A stretch of DNA of 64,000 nt. Origin: Molanna angustata. Taxonomy: Eukaryota > Arthropoda > Insecta > Trichoptera > Molannidae. Of the stretch, positions 61,001 to 64,000 are shown one piece after another. A program made the translations under genes and the position numbers. Within the stretch, counting starts at the first letter, position 1, and each line of letters starts with the position of its first letter. The DNA lies in assembly GCA_963576475.1 (NCBI GenBank), contig OY754980.1:23233434-23297433 (forward strand), read 5' to 3'. The notes beneath the pieces were generated by a model. That model saw only the letters and a program-made list of their open reading frames with translations. It did not search any database and was not told where the DNA came from.

Positions 61001-62727
61001 GATAAGTAGAGGTCGGCCAAGAAAAAGTTGGCACGATCACATAAATGGGATTTTGAAAGATGGTGATGTTAGAAGTAAGAATAATAGAAGAGCGTGTATG
61101 AGACGATGTATGGACGTGAATGAAGCGAGGAATGTATGTCAAGAGAGAGGAGTCCGGCGTTCGGTTCTCTCTGCCTACCCCAAATAGGGAAATGGCGTGA
61201 TGGTATGGACGATATTAATCTTCTCACAGATCTAGACTGAAAACACAATTAAAAACTGTGTCTCCACCAGGAATCGAACCTGGGACCCTTGGATCAGCAG
61301 TCAGATACCTAACCAACTGAGCCACGAAGGCCGACAACCTTATAAGATTTTATTTATTTATTTAATACTTCTTCTAGGGCAGCTAACAGGTACTTGGCAA
61401 ATATTTATTTAACACGCCCCCAATAACAAGTTCCCACATTCTGGAGATTTACTCACATCGTCTCACAATTCCAAACTAAAAACGCAATTAAAAACTGTGT
61501 CTTCACCGGGAATCGAAACCGGGATCTTTGGATCAGCAGTCAGATATCCAACCAACTGAGCCACGAAGGCCGTCTATGATTGATTGATGATGACACATAA
61601 AATAAATACCAACATAGATATGTATAAACAAACAGACAAATAATCATAATACATGCAAATATATATTTCTTATTAAAATAATATTATGGGGGGTATATTT
61701 ATTTGTGAATACTTCATATTTCAAAACATTTTTAATACAACAATCTAGTGTGTATATTTATTTCGATACAATGTGGATCTTTTTAATACCTACTGTTAGC
61801 AATATATCTATGTAAGTTAATTGTCTGCAATAATGAAAATAAGGCACTTACTGATTCAAGTGGTTTTGTTGGCTTGAGATGCATATTTCCCATATAAATA
61901 ATATTTGGAACGGTCGGTCTAGACCCAGCCCAAACGGGATTGTAGTTCAAAAACACCAAATCTGCAGTTTTTTCAATCTCATTCAGCTCTCTGACATTTG
62001 GACCAAAGTGCTTCTTGGCCAGCTCGTTATACTTGGGAAGAAAATGATCGTAGTACATGTATTTGTAATAATAATCTTGATAGATCAAATGGATCTTTTG
62101 CCAAATATTCAGGTTGCTGTGATCGTACGGAGAAAACATGTCGGGGTAGATGATCGGATGGGTTGGATTGCCGACTATCTCATTGTTCTGGTACAATCCC
62201 GTCAGGGAAGAGATGAGAATCATCGGGCAGTTGAAGCGATCTTTAAAAGCGTATGTTAGTGGAACAATCGCCTCAAAAAAGCACACATCAAAATGCTCCT
62301 TTGAATCGTTGATCAAATACTGCATCTCCGGCGTAGACATCTGCTTATCGGCAATTTCAAACATGATGTGGTAGTATGTCTCCACGATTGCCAATGGGCT
62401 GGGGTCTGTCATTCTGTCGGCAGCAAAGTTGAAGAAGTTGGTCCATATGTTGTAGGACAAATCGCGCACATCTATTTCAGTTATATTATTGTAAACGGGA
62501 TCGGTGTATTTAACAGGATCCGTAGTCATCACCACTATTTGATGACCTCTTTTCGCGAGTTCTTCCATCAGTGTTCTGTATACGATTTGGTGACTATACG
62601 AAGGTGTTGGAAACACGCCTAAAATTTTAGCACAACTACAGAAATTAAATAGAAATTGTAACGAGGTAATTATTATTAATAAAAAGGAGTTCATTTTTGG
62701 TCTGGAAATACTTCGCGAACGAACCAT
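54780..62727 (-). CDS. UGT: UDP-glycosyltransferase gene B (UGT33-like), four exons, complete
   Basis: The coding parts are 62727-61852, 59042-58820, 56595-56376 and 55065-54780: 1605 nt, 534 residues plus stop. All introns are GT-AG with phases 0, 1, 2, as in gene A. Visible features are the signal segment (about 14-32), FPTPSYSH, the signature FITQGGLQSIEE...MADQ (about 374-402), WWTEY, a C-terminal membrane span and a Lys-rich end (KQKNH). An in-frame TAA lies two codons before the first ATG, and a second Met (residue 13) sits directly before the hydrophobic stretch. The protein is clearly paralogous to gene A along its whole length and lies upstream of it in the same orientation, so the pair is a tandem duplication. 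No frame break is seen. The role should be sugar conjugation of small lipophilic compounds; the substrate is unknown. Confidence 0.93.
55395..55565. mobile_element. Family G repeat in UGT gene B intron 3
   Basis: Shares the ACACGACACRTGTGTG and ACACACACCAGC segments and the trailing ATTCAGAATGGGTAGTG part with the repeat at 17640-17830. The rest of intron 3 (55066-56375) shows only AT-rich sequence. Confidence 0.45.
56376..56595 (-). CDS. UGT: UGT gene B exon 3 (donor-binding signature)
   Basis: This 220 nt exon follows the acceptor TTGCAG. The split codon G|CT gives Ala, making the usual VLAHPNVKLFITQGG. It holds the full UGT signature and ends AAG|GTAAAC (phase 2). Confidence 0.93.
56815..57380 (+). 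pseudogene. LINE reverse transcriptase fragment in UGT gene B intron 2
   Basis: The first frame reads GVRQGCILSPALFNIYGEYI (RT motif 4). After a +1 shift near 56915 a second frame carries LRFADDTTLV, the catalytic motif in its FADD form. It continues through SINQCKTKLMVI and FTYLGSNI to YVVETWTL near 57360. This is an RTE-like non-LTR polymerase, truncated at both ends and frameshifted, so inactive. Confidence 0.75.
57565..57675 (+). mobile_element. Family D SINE fragment inside family C copy 4
   Basis: Contains TTGCCATACGGCAATAAACT, CACTTGCGCAGGGTGCAAGG and a terminal (ATT)n tail. It is the reverse orientation of the copies at 3825-4000 and 52755-52930. Confidence 0.6.
57696..58147 (+). pseudogene. 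5'-truncated LINE insertion with target-site duplication
   Basis: Broken frames read INEVVEMRSLRRIC, GRMNEERLTKK and RRCMNVDEAN, ending LSAYPARDL and a GTATTTATGTATGTATGT tail. It is flanked by AACACACTGTACA (57683-57695) and AACACACCGTACA (58148-58160), a 13-bp duplication with one mismatch. Confidence 0.75.
58820..59042 (-). CDS. UGT: UGT gene B exon 2
   Basis: This 223 nt exon follows a T-rich acceptor (TTTTAG) and begins NLKTFLDNSKNG. It contains YFSLGTNVKS and WIPQQDVL and ends G|GTAATT (phase 1). Confidence 0.93.
59090..59185 (+). mobile_element. CR1-like LINE 3' tail scrap in UGT gene B intron 1
   Basis: TTTCGTAGAGCCAAGAAATAA and the later GACGCTACATAAATTTGATTATTATTA match the 3' end of the remnant at 1650-1990, with (ATT)n. 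From 59185 to 60197 the intron shows no other repeat I can place, apart from the hairpin at 59545-59625. Confidence 0.5.
59545..59625. repeat. Imperfect hairpin in UGT gene B intron 1
   Basis: AAACACTTGTTTTTTCTTTC and a later complement (GAAAGAAAAAACATGTGTTT) enclose a second smaller pair built from TTCTACATTT and its complement AAATGTAGAA. Confidence 0.65.
60198..60609. mobile_element. TTAA-flanked MITE, copy 2 (UGT gene B intron 1)
   Basis: TTAA on both sides, with inverted ends GGGACCATATAA and TTATATGTCCTC. It is the inverted relative of 49202-49632 over its whole length of about 400 bp. A TTAA target suggests piggyBac-type mobilisation (inference). Confidence 0.7.
60865..61336 (-). mobile_element. 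Family F tRNA-derived SINE split by a LINE insertion
   Basis: The tRNA-like 5' part (61336 down to about 61209) has a Pol III A box (GTGGCTCAGTTGGTTAGG) and B box (GGTTCGATTCC). The 3' half lies at about 60968-60865 and ends in an AAAT-rich tail. A LINE fragment separates them. Confidence 0.75.
60969..61208 (+). pseudogene. LINE 3' fragment inserted in a SINE, with 11 bp target-site duplication
   Basis: The frame (start Met at 60948 belongs to the SINE) reads RGRPRKSWHDHINGILKDGD, then RRACMRRCMDVNEARNVC and ends VLSAYPK. ACGATATTAAT occurs at 60958-60968 and again at 61209-61219, marking a 5'-truncated LINE insertion into the SINE. Confidence 0.82.
61346..61573 (-). mobile_element. Family F tRNA-derived SINE, nearly full length
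   Basis: Minus-strand order: A box GTGGCTCAGTTGGTTGG, a B-box-like GTTTCGATTCC, AGACACAGTTTTTAATTGCG, TCTCCAGAATGTGGGAAC, TTGTTATTGGGGGCGTGTTA and an AAAT tail. About 225 bp. Confidence 0.8.
61852..62727 (-). CDS. UGT: UGT gene B exon 1
   Basis: This 876 nt exon (292 codons) carries the signal peptide, catalytic-His motif and acceptor-binding domain. It ends KPTKPLES at donor TCA|GTAAGT (phase 0). As in gene A, the position expected to hold the catalytic Asp reads Glu (context FDVCFFEA). Confidence 0.93.
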
Positions 62728-62729
62728 TT

Positions 62730-64000
62730 TTTAATCACGAATTGTCACACAAGATTATACAAAATGTGGAGATACAAATATTTCACATAGATTTTTTTAT
62801 AAAGTATTTCCTATCAAACACGAGGAGATCACACATGCTATATCGACCACAAGTGTCAGATTGTAATGAAGCAAGGAATCATATCAGAAAGACGTCAATA
62901 CCTCGTAAAGTATCAAAAAACCCGTTTTCTCGTCAAAACCGGCTGCCTTGTTAGTCATTTGATCATTACTAATGAATTAATGTAATTGACTGACAACCAA
63001 TTGACTGAAAGGTTTACCACGCCATATTGTGTCTCAGAAGTATTTGAGTCTTATAAAATTTAACGAAGATTACCGTTGATGGAAGTCACGCAATGTTGAA
63101 ATGCTTCATCAGCATAAACAAAGAGATCCTGTCTTAATATTTTTCTCATCACATCACTCATACCTAATACTTATTTTTTATTCTTTTGTTATGATAATTT
63201 ATCAAAACTGCATAATCATATAATTCTTCTTTTACTTGTTCTTCATTACTGAAGGTCGTTATCACACGATGACTTTGACTTAATAAAACATAAAAAAAAT
63301 CGTTCACCTCCAGCACAATAAGCATTTATATCTTAGATACAAGATGAAATTTATATAGTATTCTTTGTAAATTATCTTGATTTTCTGTAAATATTGTTGC
63401 ATTTTCAGCACAACTTCTTCAATGTCTTGTATTGAATTATCCATTTTGTGATTAAAAACGAAAGAAGCCAATATAACGGCACCTATATGTGTGGTATTTG
63501 ATTGAGCATTTATTCAGTTTTTATTCTACTAGTTGACCGTTCGTTGCCTTCTCAGTAGAGTAAAACGAGAGAACTTTATTTTCCACACATACTTTTTTAT
63601 TAGTAAAGCAGACATTTGATTAAGAGTAAATTTTTATAACTACTACTAATAATCCTTGTCTGATACCAGTTGTTGTGTATACATTCTTGTGAGATCTCCA
63701 TTAACCTTAAATAATCTTGATTTCCCTTTTTTGTTTATACTATAAATACCTACCTACATAGATCTGACCAATGATGTTGTAACATCGTTTGAGTGAATAA
63801 ATTGCTGACTCAATGAGGATTTTCTGTTTTTGTACCGACGTATTTTTACATAACAAACTTCATTATTGATGTTCCGTAAAAAAATCAGCGTAGATATAGT
63901 TAAATATTAGTTTTATTATAAAGTCTCTTCGCGGGGTAAACGGTGAAAAAACCAAACAACGGAGGAGTTCTCAATTTGTTTAGTCATTATTCATGTTATT
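62730..64000. other. Upstream flank of UGT gene B, no further gene seen
   Basis: AT-rich sequence without a convincing exon or a repeat shared with the rest of the window. The gene B promoter is expected in its first few hundred bases. Confidence 0.4.
62791..62803 (-). promoter_or_regulatory. Candidate TATA box of UGT gene B
   Basis: TTTATAAAAAAAT on the minus strand, about 65-75 nt upstream of the first ATG. This would allow a short 5' leader. It is a weak call because the region is AT-rich. Confidence 0.3.

Overview
This is an AT-rich, repeat-dense piece of an insect nuclear genome, most likely a moth or butterfly. The main evidence is two four-exon UDP-glycosyltransferase (UGT) genes whose proteins resemble lepidopteran UGT33-type enzymes. 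The rest is non-coding DNA filled with tRNA-derived SINEs, broken non-LTR retrotransposons, short inverted-repeat elements and one dead Ty3/gypsy retrotransposon. There is no sign of operons, rRNA, CRISPR or bacterial genes.

Region by region: 0-30.8 kb is a gene desert of repeats: LINE tails, SINEs with visible target-site duplications, a roughly 1 kb inverted-repeat element with an internal TG/CA tract (family A), a roughly 0.6 kb MITE (family C), a fold-back family (B), an internally deleted gypsy element near 11.7-13.5 kb, and an unusual element of inverted 16-bp minisatellite arrays at 25.45-26.03 kb. UGT gene A lies at 30.8-40.6 kb (minus strand). Its third intron is swollen by a 2.8 kb transposon-like element (X), a fold-back and a tandem duplication. 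The 40.7-54.7 kb interval is again repeats, including an inverted second copy of the 2.8 kb element (Y) nested in a family A copy, a 350 bp TG tract, a TTAA-flanked MITE and a decayed R1-like LINE ORF1. UGT gene B lies at 54.8-62.7 kb (minus strand), with LINEs, SINEs and MITEs in its introns. 62.7-64 kb is its upstream flank.

The two UGT genes are tandem paralogs in the same orientation, with identical exon sizes for exons 2-4 (223, 220 and 286 nt) and identical intron phases (0, 1, 2). Both have an uninterrupted reading frame (533 and 534 aa), a signal peptide, the UGT donor-binding signature and a C-terminal membrane anchor. They are expected to conjugate small lipophilic compounds with UDP-sugar on the lumenal side of the ER. 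Everything else that looks coding is a fragment of a mobile element. Repeat family letters (A-H) are labels used only in this annotation. Family membership and similarity were judged by eye, without database searches or alignments.
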